A stretch of 64,000 nt of DNA from Toxoplasma gondii ME49 (lineage: Eukaryota > Apicomplexa > Conoidasida > Eucoccidiorida > Sarcocystidae). Position 1 is the stretch's first letter, and every line of letters starts with the position of its first letter. The notes under the pieces are model-generated. The model did no database searches. It was not told where the DNA came from and saw only the letters and a program-made list of their open reading frames with translations. Both the position numbers and the translations under genes were made by a program. This document shows positions 35,112 to 47,760 of this stretch, piece by piece. The DNA lies in NCBI RefSeq assembly GCF_000006565.2, contig NC_031479.1, forward strand, positions 1,178,001 to 1,242,000, written 5' to 3'.

Positions 35112-38100
35112 ATGGTACCTGATGGAAACGGCACTGAAACTTATCTCTCTAAAACGTGTCTGTCCGTGTTCCCTCATAAAGCTTCTTTCGTAGCTGGGAG
35201 TGCGTCGATGGTGGAACGAAAAGCACGTATTTCCTACCCAGAGTTCGTGTCTAGGACTTTGTACGTCTTTCGCGTCTTTTGCTTCCTTTCAGGTCGATAA
35301 AGTGCGCGGAATGTGTTCCTCCCGATAAGCTACCCAATCCGACCTGCGGCCCTTTTTCCTTTCAAGACAAAGATACGTTCAAGTGCCTAGAGCGAACCGC
35401 AAGGAGACTCATTTGTAAGTGTGTAGAGCCGGTATTGCCCTGCGGCAAAACGACACAAAACGTGACGTATTGTATTCTTGTAGCGGGTGCGTCGCACACC
35501 GTAGGTACACTTTCTGACACGAGATATTGACCTCATATGTGAATAAGCAACGGTTCAAGCATACACGCGCGTTTGTCTGCCTGCTCAAACTTACTTGTAT
35601 CACCTTTACGTGCAAGTCTGTATGAAAGGTAGCAGCTGGTGCCATGGTCAGTTGGATGACGATTGGTACTGGCAAAGCCGTTTTTGCATCTGTTCTGTCG
35701 TCTTTTCGCAGATGATATAGGTGCCGCGCAGAATATGTTTTTCACTTATGTTCGCCCTACTGCCCAAAGAACGCGCATGTACAAGAGAAGCTGTAAAGCT
35801 GCTCGACTGCTAGCGAACTGCCAAGCCTGTCGAGCATTCCTCACAAAATCGGCTGGAGAAATCTGTAAGTCAACGCATGAAACGCTATCCGCTTCAGCAC
35901 CGCTAGCTTACGGATGCCCACCAACTTAAAAGTGCCTGCCCTCGAAATGTGACGACAAAAATCGATTTTTCTTTCCGTTTGTGCCGTTGAGGATGATACA
36001 GCAGTCACGGCACGATATCGAATCCATGATTTCACTGTCCGTGCCTTCCTTTTCTGTTCCGAACATCGTCTCTTGAAGACTTCACACCGGGTTTTTGCGG
36101 CTTTTTTCTCCGTCTGCAGTGGTTCTTAGGATGCAAGTTGTTATCAACGGGACCTGGGAGTATGTATTAAAGAAGAAAAGAGAGGCAAAAGAAGAGGAAC
36201 ACCAATCCCTAATTCCGGAAGAAAACGGCAGCCACCTCCAAAACAGGTTGACAGCGACTGGCGACCTTACATATGAACAACAAAATGGCCCACGAGAGAA
36301 TCCGGAGGCACACCGAGAAGAAACTCAAATACCATGTTTACGCAACGGTACAAGTGGGCAAATAATCACAAGCATGGCATCTGCCTCCGGAGGAGAAAAG
36401 AAATTAGACAACTGGAAGAGATGTAGACTAGAACGGGAATTGCTTCGCAACCTCTTGAAGCTTCACACTCTTGACCCCGCCCCTCCGCCCTGCTGCCGCA
36501 ATAGGCAGCAAAGCGACGGCAAGACAAAAATTGATCTTTCGACTAGTAGAAAAGGGGAAAACGACCTGCTTCTCCTCTATCTAGGCGACCAGGCTATTGC
36601 AGGCTATTTGGTAAGAAGTAGTTAGACACCTCGAACGAAATGGAAAAAGATACGGCGTACTTGGTGAGGATGACAAACACGGGGTTCTGCTAGAAGGCTG
36701 ACGCCCACAGATTTCCTAGACAGAGGCTCGAAATGGTCTTGAGAGATTGTTTACTGACGTAATCGTGCAAAGAGCGTCCGAAGAAACACAGCATGGTCCC
36801 CTCTTGCATGCACCTACAGTTACCTATCGATGTACAGAGCGATCACTGCGGATACAACTAAAGCCGTGTACTTTGTCGGGCACCTGGCGGGTATCCATAA
36901 TTGTGTTAAGCCTCAACGGTGCATGCCAAAGCATTTTCCTTCAAAAGCAGGTGTTCAAATGTATCAGTTGAAAGACGCCCACAGCTTCCTGCCCTCTAAA
37001 AGTATCTTTTTGTTTGTGACCGCCTTCCCTTTAAGCGATTCGCCGCAGTCCAGTTTGCACACTCGCGCGAGAACCGGTCGATGAAAGAGCGAAAAACTTG
37101 ACTATATCACGATGGACTTCCTGTTTGCTTGTTTTTCCAGATGTAGAGTATTTGAGAGGATACAAAAAGTTGTCTCTTTCGCCTCTGTTACATGTACCCA
37201 AAAAACGGTGTAGGGTTCTAAGTGAACACGCTTCCCTATCCCTTGCCACCACTTCTCGCGGTACGATACAGATCGTTTGCCGCTGTCTTCTTCTTCAAAC
37301 GCATACATGCTGAAAATGAAGCCAAAAGGTTCCTTCCGACCCTCTTTGCATTGTTTGTCTGAGTTTTACTGCATCACATTCCAGGAAGCAGTCCGAGATC
37401 GAGCGACAAAAGAACTCGATCTGGTCACAAACGAAGTGGCGTTCAGTTGCATGAATGGGAAGGGAGGCGAGGAACTTTTTGAATGGAACAGCGCCGAGAG
37501 CCGAAGCAGAGAGACAGCGTTCCTGCAGCGCGGAGACGACTCTAAAAAGGCAGAGGAAGGAAACGGCGGAGACCGTCGAGGGGAAAACGAGGGCCAAGAA
37601 AAAGAAGGGATGTCAGGGACGGAGGTGAGTAAGGGTGAAGTCGGAGTGAGCTTTGGTTGGTCCTCGAGTCTTCTCGGGAGCCGTCACGAATTGAACAGAA
37701 TAATGAGAAGCAATACCTCTATGAGCGATGCTGTCGAAACAAACGGGCGACTAGGGAAGCTCGTGGCATCTGAAGGATACACCTAAGCAGAGAAGACCAC
37801 GCAGGAAAACAGGAGACTAGAAACACTGAGTCTTTCTCCTTCGCGTCTAGAAGAAAAAGAGTTTCCCAGAGGTGCTGACCGGCTGGCATTCTGTTGATGC
37901 TTCTTCCTGTCGTTTTTCAAGGGGGGAGGCAGAGTGAGGCAGCCCAGATCTCTTGTTGATCCTTGGTATGAGCGAGTTCTGGTGGAGATTCTTGATCACC
38001 TGAACCTGGCGGATTTCATTTGCACCTTATGGTCCGAGAGCTGTGTCGCTTTGAGGGAACGCTTGACCGACAGAAAGCGAAAGAGTCAGTCCAAGGTACG

Positions 38101-38672
38101 GTTCACATCGATTCAACCAGATACTTGGTAGTCGTATGGGACTACTTCTAGAAATCCTGCACATAAAGATGTGTGCGCTGATATGCGCAAATGTGTCTAC
38201 ATGCGAATAGGCGCCGATCTATCCATATATATATATATATATATATATGCAAGCACATGCATATGCACACACACATTTGCTTCTGAGTTGTATATGTGTG
38301 CGGATGCACCAAGTCACCTGTACAAACATGGACATTGACTCGCCTACTTTTCTACGTAGACCTCGGTGGAAGCACACGCGCCTTCGACTGTACTCGTATG
38401 CATCTACACAAATGTGCACGTGTACAATAAGTCAAAGACCTAAGGACTTGCATTCGCATCTGTGCATAGACATAGAATTATCCCCATGTTGCTTGCGAAA
38501 AGTGCATCGTCTCAAACACGTTTCCCCTTTTGTGGGCTGGCTTCTTTTTCGGCAGGACATCGTTGAGTGCCTGGATCAAAATTGCCCGTGGTTCTCTGGA
38601 GAGTTTGCCCGGTCTCGACGGCTTCATCGAGAACGCGTGGGAGTGTTGCAGTCGTTGAGGCAAGCGTTGTGA
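35112..38672 (+). CDS. Unrecognised conserved-looking gene, seven exons (model)
   Basis: Proposed exons: 35112-35260, 35293-35414, 35712-35864, 36120-36610, 37385-37624, 37922-38095 and 38556-38672, giving about 481 residues. All phases agree. Donors are canonical (T|GTAAGT twice, TTG|GTAAGA, GAG|GTGAGT, AAG|GTACGG), and most acceptors are pyrimidine-rich (TTTTCGCAG, CGTCTGCAG, ACATTCCAG). The product begins with a Cys-containing segment (IKCAECVPPDKL), then a basic stretch rich in Arg/Lys/Cys (TRMYKRSCKAARLLANCQAC). A long Glu/Lys-rich exon follows, then VLVEILDHLNLADF and WFSGEFARSRRLHRER near the end. No membrane helix or known domain is recognised. The first intron would be only 32 bases, so the first exon is the weakest part. 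The frame is also open upstream of 35112 and could connect to an earlier exon. Confidence 0.55.
38225..38248. repeat. (TA)n microsatellite
   Basis: A TA run of 24 bases within the last intron of the seven-exon gene, embedded in a wider GTGTGC/ATGCAT-rich stretch. Confidence 0.9.
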
Positions 38673-41510
38673 CTTTGTCATATCCCAAAAGCGCTTACCG
38701 TCATTTCCGCCCCATACCCTCCCTCCGTTTTTTTCTGTTTCTCAGCAGTCTACGCTAGTCTATGCTACTTTGCTTTGAAGCCGCGGCGACTTTATTTTAA
38801 AGCCGCGACGTCATCATGAATTTGTCGACTGCGTGGTCTGCACACCTGCCACACAAAAGTTGTAAAGCGTACCCATGCCTCCGCAAGTCGAGTAAGCCTG
38901 CAATTTATGCCACTACCGGACTGGTTCTATGCTTACACTCAACAAGCAATGTTACTGACTACAGCTTCCAAGCGAACACGGACGCACTGCAGTCGTTTTT
39001 CTCGTTTCTCTGAAATACGCGAACTGACGTAGGGCACACAATCACGATTTACTGGCGTCCCAAGCAAGAGGCCGATTAGTGCCTCCGTCACTCCCCAGCA
39101 CCCTGCTTCGAGCAACAGCTTTTACGGTAGAACGTACATGCCTGTGCTTCGCAATGGATGTGGTGTGCAAGTTACACTGGATTTGCTGAGACAAGCGAGG
39201 AATGTCCTCTTCATCTGAACTCCATTGGATGGCTCACAGACTGCTCGCACAACTTATCGCAAGTTCTGCCGGTGCATAGAATTTTTTATATTTATCTGCC
39301 TGATCTTCCATATAGAGTTCCTCTACCGACACTAGTCATGCATGTATCAAGAAATAGCGTCTTTGTAGAGAGATGCGAATCTTCGAAAACGCGACGAAGT
39401 CCGAACACAAGTTGTGCTGAACGTAGGATAGTTCGGCCCGGTACAATTTGTATAGGCCTCTGCCCACCCAGAGACACACCCCCGTTTCAAACACCACCCA
39501 GAAGCTAAATCCATCTTCTGTTTTTGCTTCATCTTTTACGACCCTTTTAGTGCTCCCTTTTCGATACAGACCTGTTGCATTCCTTCGTTACTTAAAACAA
39601 CATTTATTGTCTTCTCTTCCCTGCTTTCGTCTTCTCTTCGGGGATTCTTACTCTCTGCTGCCCTCCGGAGAACGAAGGGCTACTCATGTCCACCTGCGCA
39701 TCTAAATGGATACTTGTATGTCCAACACTAACCTCCAGGCTAAAAAGTTCGTCTTCCTTGAAACACACTTCCCTTGTCGCAGGTATGTGCAACTCATTCT
39801 CTCTCGCTCTACGAAGATGCCCTTCCTCTGGCCTTCCAAAACGCCAGACTTTCGGGACAACAACCGACGCGAGGGTAAATCCACATGTGAGTTTTTTCTT
39901 TCAGGCACTCCACAGCCCCGTTGTTTAGCTCAAAACTCCACTTTTTTGGACAGTTACGTGAATGGGGAATCCCTTACTATGCCAAATGTCATCCCAGAGT
40001 CCAGGTTTCTACGCACCTTCACCCCCACAACAAACGTGCAAAGCACGCTCTTTTCTGCTTGTGCGGACCTGAGAACCCGTACCAAGAAACCTTCTGCACG
40101 ATCGTCGCAATGCACACTTCCTGTTAATCCTTCGCCAGAATCTGCATGCCTTCTCTGTGGACACTCCGAGGGGACCTTTCTGCAGAGAGGGGTCGTGGGA
40201 AAAGCGGGGAAACCAACGCTCGGTTCTTCAGGACGTGCTACAGTAGAGGTGAGAGAAGGCAGCCCCGTTCCCAATCGCAACGAGAAAAGTTGACTGTATT
40301 CGCCACACAAAGCGCAAAATATTCAAGCACATGAAACAGGGACCCATCGCGTTTACGTTGCTTTAAGTGACGCGAGAGATCCTTTTCGCAGTTCCCCGCT
40401 CGTGGAGAGTCCCGATCTTTGTATATGCAGTCTCCACTGCGCGCAGTTTCTGTCTTTCCGTCCGTTTTTTCAACGGTTCCCTCCTCATAAAATACGCTCT
40501 TGCGATCGCCACACGTTTCTCTGCACACTAACCCCCGTCCGTGTTTCCATTGTTCTCGCTGCTCGGCTGCGGCATCTACTCTCCTCTCGACGGCGGACCT
40601 CTCCCGCAGCGGGGACTGTCGATAATGTGACTCTCCTGTTTCTCGAAACTGTTTTCAGGACTTTGGGCTTTTTTGGCGCTTGCAGTTGTGTCTGCATTCG
40701 AGACGGAGGAAACGAGCATTTGTTGCGTGCTCCCCTCGTTTCTCATCGCGGTCTTCCTATAGGGGAGTGAAAATCATCCCCCCTCGCGTTCGAGCGCACT
40801 CGACTCTTTTCCCTAAGAACAGCATGCTCGCGTCGCTCTTCCGCTTTTTTGGGTCCCCCTCCCCCGCGTTCTTCCTTTAGACTTCTGATTTCTTTTTTTC
40901 GCGGGTTTTCCGCCGTTTGTGGCTCCCATATTTCGCCTCAGCGCGAGAGACCGCTCCGGTGTCTCGACGTTCGCTGGGTGCCTGTCCAGTTTCTCTTGCT
41001 GTCTTGCTGAATTTTCTCAATTTTTTTTCAATATCTGGGTGTCTGACCTCCCAAAGGTGTTTTCTTCTTGAGTGTACCGCGAAGAACGTTCCGAAAGGCG
41101 ACGACGAGAGCTGTTTCTGCCCAGACATCTGGGGTTTCCGCCGCCCGTTTCTGAGCATGCGCTCCACATAGGTCCGAGGCGTCTTTGGTTCGGCGTCTGC
41201 AGACCGATGAATGAATTCTTGTTTCAACAGAAAGACTCGTAGTCGGTGTTCCATTGTGGAGGATGCGCTTGCGCTGCCTTTGAGAGGAAAGCTCGTGTTT
41301 CCGCGGCGCAAGTCTCCACAGCGGCAACTATCGCCGGACGCTTCAATGCAGGCATCCCCCTAGACTAGCCGACGGCTTCCGTCTTTGCAGCCTCTGCTCG
41401 CCGCCTGGTTTCCCCCTCTGACTTGCGCGGGACCCCGTGAAACTCGCCTACAAACGTTCTCGTCGGGTGCTTTATAAACCGAAAGTTTCGCTGTGTCTGC
41501 GCGGTCACCG
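38673..41510. other. Intergenic / ECT upstream region
   Basis: This stretch lies between the stop of the seven-exon gene and the ATG of ECT, both on plus. The longest frame, 39706-40293 (195 codons from an ATG), has no domain, no splice support and mixed Ser/Thr/Cys/Phe composition. The 150 bases before ECT are pyrimidine-rich and probably include its leader. No RNA gene was seen. Confidence 0.35.
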
Positions 41511-44500
41511 ATGACGGCGGTAGCGTCGTCGGAGGTGCTCGGCCCCGCCCGGTCGGGAGCCTTGCCTTCCTCTCCATCCAAAAGCTGGTCTTCTCCGTTT
41601 ATTTCTTCTTCCTACCTCCACAAACTCATTTTCCTCTACCTCCGCATCAATGCTGACGAAACGCTCTCGGCGAAACTCAGGCACTGGCCTTCGGTGTGCT
41701 GTCACTGCTCTTCCCGCGTTCGAGTTTCCCTTCCACATGCGGCGGTCCGCTCCTCTTCTCACGCGTCTTCCGTCTCTTCGTTGACAACGTGTGCGACTGG
41801 GAACAAGAGCGCATGCAGCTACTGCGGAGCCGGAGCCGGAGGGGCGACAGAGCCGATGGAGGAAACTGAGGACGCAGATTCAGCCGCCTCCCGGCACCCT
41901 TGCTGCTTCTGCTGCTGTGTGAAGGACCCCAAATGGACAGCCGAGGCAGACGCAGAGTTCTCAGCTCTGCGGGCGCATCTCCTTCAGTTTGTGGCGCGTA
42001 GCGAAGCTTCTCCAAACCCAGGGGAGACGTCGCCTGCCGGTGAGACGGCGGAGACAGAAACTCCAGGCTTCTCTCCATTGTCCAGTCAATCTACGGGGGA
42101 AAATCGAATGCACGCGAGTTCCAGAGACTGCTCTGCCTTATCGGCGCCTCTTTCTGGAGACCGAGCTAAGACCGACAAAAAAGGCGAGGAGACGGACGCC
42201 GGTGCCGGGGCAGGGCCGGAGACGAGTGAGCAGACCAGAGAACGCTTGGGCAGACTGCATGCGTATGCGGCGTCTGGACTACGCAAGGAGACGGAGACGC
42301 AAGGAAGCACGCTCGGCTCCGGACGGATCGAGGAAGAGCAAAAGATCACAGAGGACGAAACGAAGGGCCATCGAGGCGTCTCTCCACTGGAACAAGAGAC
42401 CCTGTGCAGCGAGGTGGTTTCGCCCTGTGACTGCGAAGAGGAGGCAACGCCCGTCGAGCAGGTGGAAAGCGACCAAGTGACGCCTGCAAAACCTGCCTGC
42501 GTCCGGGACGCCAGTGTCTGTACACATGAGCAGACCAGGAACGACGACGGCGGCGTTCCAGACACGGAGGAAAACCGCGTTCAAGAAGAAGCGTCTGCTT
42601 TTTTCTCTGGAGAAGCGCGGAAGGCGGAGAGTTACAAACATTTTTCTGTTTGTCGAGGACCGCAGAGTCGCGCAACAGATGCTGAACTCGGAAGAACAAA
42701 TGTCTCTCCTGCAGGCCGCTCAGAGACAGGACGAGGGGCGTTGCCTTCTGAGCAGGCAGACGCGCCGCCTTGTCCCCCCTCTTCCCCCGCGAGTTCGTTT
42801 CTTGCGGACTGTGTCTCTGGACGCCAACATGTCTCTCTGTCTCCTCTCGGCGTCTCTTCCTCGAGCGCGTGTCTAGACAGCGTCCCGGCGTATCACTGGA
42901 ACGCGCTTCCTCTGGTCTTGCCCGTTCCATCTGCCTTTTCGTCTTTCCAGCACCTGGCAAGTCCCTGTGCGTCTCCGTCCTCTCCCGTGGCTTCGCCATC
43001 CTCTCCCGTGGGTTCGCCGTCTGCGAAGTCACTCTTTTTTCGACCGTCTCCGTCTTCAGGTCCGGCCGAGGAGACTCCCCCGCATGCGTCCTTCGCTCTC
43101 GCGCCAGTGGCTCCGTCGCCGCAGCTGTCTCCGTTCCCCGCGCGATCCGCATGCGCTCCGGGAGCTCCTGTGCGGATCTACGTGGACGGCGTATTCGACC
43201 TCCTGCACTCGGGGCACTTCAACGCGCTTCGCCAGGCTCGACAGCTGGGCGGGAAGTTGGTGGTGGGCGTCTGCAGCGACGCGGCGACTTTCGCGGCAAA
43301 GAAAGTCCGGCCTATCTACACGGAGACGGAGCGAGCGGAAATCGTTCGCGGGTGCAAGTGGGTCGACGAAGTGATCGTCGGGACGCCGTACGAGGTGTCT
43401 GTCCACCTGCTCGATCGACTGAACTGCGCCTTCGCGGCTCACGGCGACGATTGGGTGGTTGGTGCCGACGGAGAGGACGCGTACGCGGGACCTCGGCATG
43501 CGGGGCGCATGAAGATTTTTAAGCGCACCGAGGGGATCAGTACTTCGACGATTGTCTCGCGTCTCCTGCAGGCCACAGCTCACGTGGAGCAGCGCCATAC
43601 ACTCACGCCTCTCCAGGCTGAAGGCCAGCTGCTGGACGCTGGCGAAGTGCAGAGCAAAAAGCCGTTGAGGAGCCAGGCGGTAACGCAGCCGACCCGCGTG
43701 CAACGCTTCGCGAGAGACTCTCTGAGAGAACAGAAGGAGAACTTGCTGGCTTGCTCCTGCAAGAAGAAACGCGATAAGGACGAGGACGAGCGACGCCGAG
43801 GGCGAGCAGAGAGACTCGGGAAGAGGCGCGACGTCCACGCGGCGGACGCTCGCTCTCGGGACTGTTTAGACACCCGAGGAGGCGAAGAAGAAGAGCGGGG
43901 AGGCAGCGACGCGGCGTCTTCAGCGAATTTGTCGAGTTTCTTCTGCTCGTCGAGCGACGAGGGCGGCCGCAGCAACGGCGATAACTCGGCGCACAGAAGG
44001 AGACAGGAGTGGCGAGCGAGCTCAAGGGGGAGCGACGCGCGAGGCGTCAGCGTCGGAGACGGTGACGCGAGCCGGGAGACAGAAAGGAGAAGGGGAAACG
44101 TGGAGGAGCCGAGACAAAAGAAGTCCTGCTGCGCCGTTGGTGGCCGGCACCATCGACCGCGGAAGCCTCAAGACCCTGAAGAACGCAGAATGCTCATGTC
44201 GACGAAGCGTCTCCTGCAGTTCATTGGTCAACCGAAGCGTCCGAAAGCCGGCGGCAAAATCGTCTACGTCGATGGTTCTTTTGATGTCTTTCATGGTGAG
44301 ACGAACTATAGGGCAAGTGCTGGCGATACAACGCATGTGGGGAGAAGAATAGCGAATGGTACGCTTTTTCGTCGACGTACGCTGGAGGACTAGTTCTTTT
44401 TAGGAACGAAAAGAAAGAAGGAACATGCTGTCCAAAGCCATGTCTGTCCATGGATGATGGTGGAGAGATAGACAGACGGGGGAGAGGCGGAGGCCAGCGT

Positions 44501-46075
44501 GCAGAGTCGGAAAACTCTTCAGAGAGAATGTGTGAGAGCGAAGAAGGGAGACGATTCATCAGGCGAGTTGGAGAATGCGCCACAGCGTATTCCTCTTTTG
44601 CCTTTTCTGTCTTTGCGTTTTTCTCAGTGGGTCACCTGCGCATTTTGGAGAAGGCGAAGCAGCTGGGAGATTACCTGATTGTCGGCATCCACGGTAAGAC
44701 ACGGCGAGAAGACCTGGACAAAGAGGTGACGCAGCTCAACGACCGGGGCAGACAAAAAGTCTGCGAGGAGGCGGCAGCCGAAAGAAACGTACAGAAGAAA
44801 AGAGAGAGGAGGGAAACCGAAGAGGCAGAAGAAGGGAAGGAGGTCGAAGAGATCGGAGAACATGAGGGTCACCCAGTGCAGCAACAGACAGAGAAATGAG
44901 ATTCGACCCAGAAAAAAATACATGCGCGAGTGATGGACACTGCAGAGAAGCGAATCGAGAACAGATATCACAGAGATACATCTTCTTTTTTCCTGCATTT
45001 CCTTCGTTTTTCTGTTCCTTGACATTTTTTGCAGACGATGAGACGGTCTCGAGAATCAAAGGTCCCGGGTTCCCTGTCTTGAATCTACACGAGCGAGCAC
45101 TCAACGTCCTCGGTCAGTCGTTCTGTCTTCTTCGCTGCATGCGCTTGGAAGCCACCGTACTCGTTCTGCGTGCGTCCGCAGTGTCTGTTGTGTCGACCGT
45201 GTGCAGGTGTAAACAGGAGGTCATTCTTTTTCGCGTCACAAAGGTTCCTCTACGTTACGATGTAGAACCGAGACTACAGCATATTGTCGCTCCAGCCAAA
45301 CGCTCCTTCGTCGTCCTGTGTGTACATTGCTGCTTTGTACCGGAGGATGCGTTCTTCTTTCTGTCTCTGCAGCCATGAGAGTCGTGGACGAAGTCATCAT
45401 TGGAGCCCCGTGGGTGATTCCACACTACATGCTGAAGCAGTTTCAGATCGATGTGGTGGTGCGCGGGAGTCGCATCGATTCGATCGCGTATCCGTTTTCT
45501 GGAGACGCGAGTGGAGAGGGGGCAGGAGAGCCTGAGGCGCAGGCGGGCAGAAGAAAGGAGACGGAGGGTCGAGACAGCTCCTGCTCCCTCGCAGTTCTCT
45601 CCTCTGGCGAGGAAGACGAGGACGCGGTCGATCCTTACCGCGTACCGAAGGAACTCGGCGTCTATAGAGAAGTGGAGAGCTCCTCCTCCTGGACAACCAG
45701 AGCGCTCGTGGAGCGCATTCTTGCCAACAGGGAGGCTCTGATGGCAACCATCGAAACCCGGTGCGTCAGGTCACAAACATACGCAAACGAGAACAACAGC
45801 ATACACAGAATATATATATATATATATATATATATGATTATATATAAATGTTTACACATGTATATGCTTTGAGAGAGGAAAGTGTGGCGGCACTATCTGT
45901 GGGGGAAACCTTTGGTCCTGGTGGTTGTGTAGAGCGTTTCGGCGAGCGCCTGTGCGGCTTTTTTCTCAGAAGGCGCTCCGTGTGTGTTGCTGTCTTTGCA
46001 TGCAGATGCTCCAAGGAAGCAAAGTTCTGGCGCGAACAAGAGCAGGGACAGATGGTGTCTCTGACAGAACTCTGA
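41511..46075 (+). CDS. ECT: Ethanolamine-phosphate cytidylyltransferase, five exons
   Basis: Exons: 41511-44295, 44628-44693, 45035-45112, 45373-45760 and 46006-46075. All junctions agree in phase, giving 1128 residues and a TGA stop. ECT makes CDP-ethanolamine from CTP and phosphoethanolamine, the rate-limiting step of the Kennedy route to phosphatidylethanolamine. Domain 1 (about residues 554-690) has YVDGVFDLLHSGH, the Lys-containing AAKKVRPIYTETER block and the signature RTEGISTSTI. Domain 2 (from about 916) has YVDGSFDVFHVGH, GIHDDETVSRIKG, NVLAMRVVDEVIIGAPW and a degenerate signature SSSSWTTRALVERI, the usual asymmetry of this family. A 553-residue N-terminal extension with Cys clusters (CCHC, CSYC, CCFCCC) and a charged linker of about 225 residues make it almost three times the animal enzyme. 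The start is the first ATG after an in-frame TAA at 41475; a GTG-initiated extension is not credible. Confidence 0.93.
45810..45835. repeat. (TA)n microsatellite
   Basis: A TA run of about 26 bases in the last intron of ECT (45761-46005). Confidence 0.9.
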
Positions 46076-47718
46076 GGAACAGAGATGTACGGAATGACTT
46101 CAGAAAACAAAGAGAATGGATTGATGAACGCGGCGGCGTGATACGCGACTTTGTCAAGTTTTGGTTCTCTCCGTTTCGTTTTCCGGTTCCGGCGTTTCTC
46201 TGCTGGGTCCGCGTTTGTCGGGGGGCTACGTCCACAGGAAGTCTGCAACGACAGAGCTCCTGCGTGCGTTTCCAGTTTCGTCGATTTCCCTTTGTTAACG
46301 TCGTGGGCTTCTTTTCTCATCAAGGGAGAGAGAGAAGGCAAGGGGTGTGCGGCGCGCCTCAACGAATCGCGAGAACAGCCGCGCCGGACGTCGCTTCAGG
46401 GAGGATTGTACGGTGGAAGTTAACTGTGGGGAGGGAGGAAGCATCCACGCAGAAAATTGGAAAGCCGTTCGCAATTCATGCTTTGCTCGGCCGTCAGCGG
46501 TCTTAGCGAGCTGAGGCGCCAACTTGATCAATTCGTCGATCGACTCTCTCTCTTCCGCCGACGAATATGCGCAGAATGCACTCATGAACCGACTAGAGAA
46601 GCAGGAACATCGAGGTCTTGTGCTATCTTCCACTTTCGCGATTCCAAGCCAAACCAGACAGATTCACAGAATCACGCACCTCTGCACATAAGTCGACTCT
46701 TGCATTTTTCTCTCGCTCTCTCTCTCTATACATATATGTATCTATGCATATGTATGTATTGTGCATGTATTGTGCATGGGCGATACTCTTTTGTTCTCTC
46801 TCGTGCGTCTCTGGGCGTTTTTTTGTATAGGTGTGCCTTGTGTTGCACTCGTCTTCTGTCTGATGGTGCGCATTCGGGAGCAAAGTTCGGAGGTTCTGTC
46901 GGCTTCCGCGCAGTTTCAGTGGGAGACCATCGGTTGGCAACATCTTGTGGAAGTCTCTCTTCCTCTTTCTTCCCCTTCGTCTGCTTCCAGGGCAGGAAGA
47001 AGGAAAAACTTTTTGAAGCAGCACCGGATGCAGTGTCGGCGTTCCCGTTGACTGCACAAACGACGGAACGTAGCGACTCCGTGTCCATGCCAGGCAAAGA
47101 CTTACTGATGCTCCAACATCCGCGCATGCATATATCATATATATATATATATATGTATATATACATGTGCAGATGCGTGCTTATGCCTAGAGGTCCAGGA
47201 TTTTTGGTGACTTTGGACTCGTCCCGGCCTCACACCGTGTCGGGAAGTGATTTGGCTAAGGTCGGGGGCCGCGTTTTGTGATCGGACAGAACACCGGTTT
47301 TCGGCCGTACGTACACATAAATTTGTATAGACATGTGTGTGTTTGTGTTCACATGAGGAAGGGTCGTGTAGCTGTGCCATGTAGAGTTTTTTCCACTTGT
47401 GCGTGAAGGGGGTGGCTCTGTTCGGTCGACGAGTGCGCCGTACCATTGTCCTTGCCGGTCTTCTTCGGCCCAAAGACGGGGGCGACTTTACACGAGAGTC
47501 TTGAATGCGACGAGACTCTCAAGGTGTGACCAAGGCGCTTGGTCCGAACCCTCCGCGTTTCGTTGTCTCGCTTGTTCCCTTGTAATTTTCTTCAGTCTTT
47601 CTCGCCGTCTAACGTGCTTCCGTAGGGAGAAAACGCGCGTCCCGCACTCCCATACGCGTGTGCCTGCGTATGGGTGTATGCAGACAGGTATGCCTCAGAA
47701 CGATCGACGTATTTCAAG

Positions 47719-47760
<42 letters not shown>

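Noticed and set aside
39706..40293. Plus-strand 195-codon ATG frame upstream of ECT
   Set aside because: No recognisable domain, weak composition for a protein, and no supporting context; many frames of this size occur by chance here.
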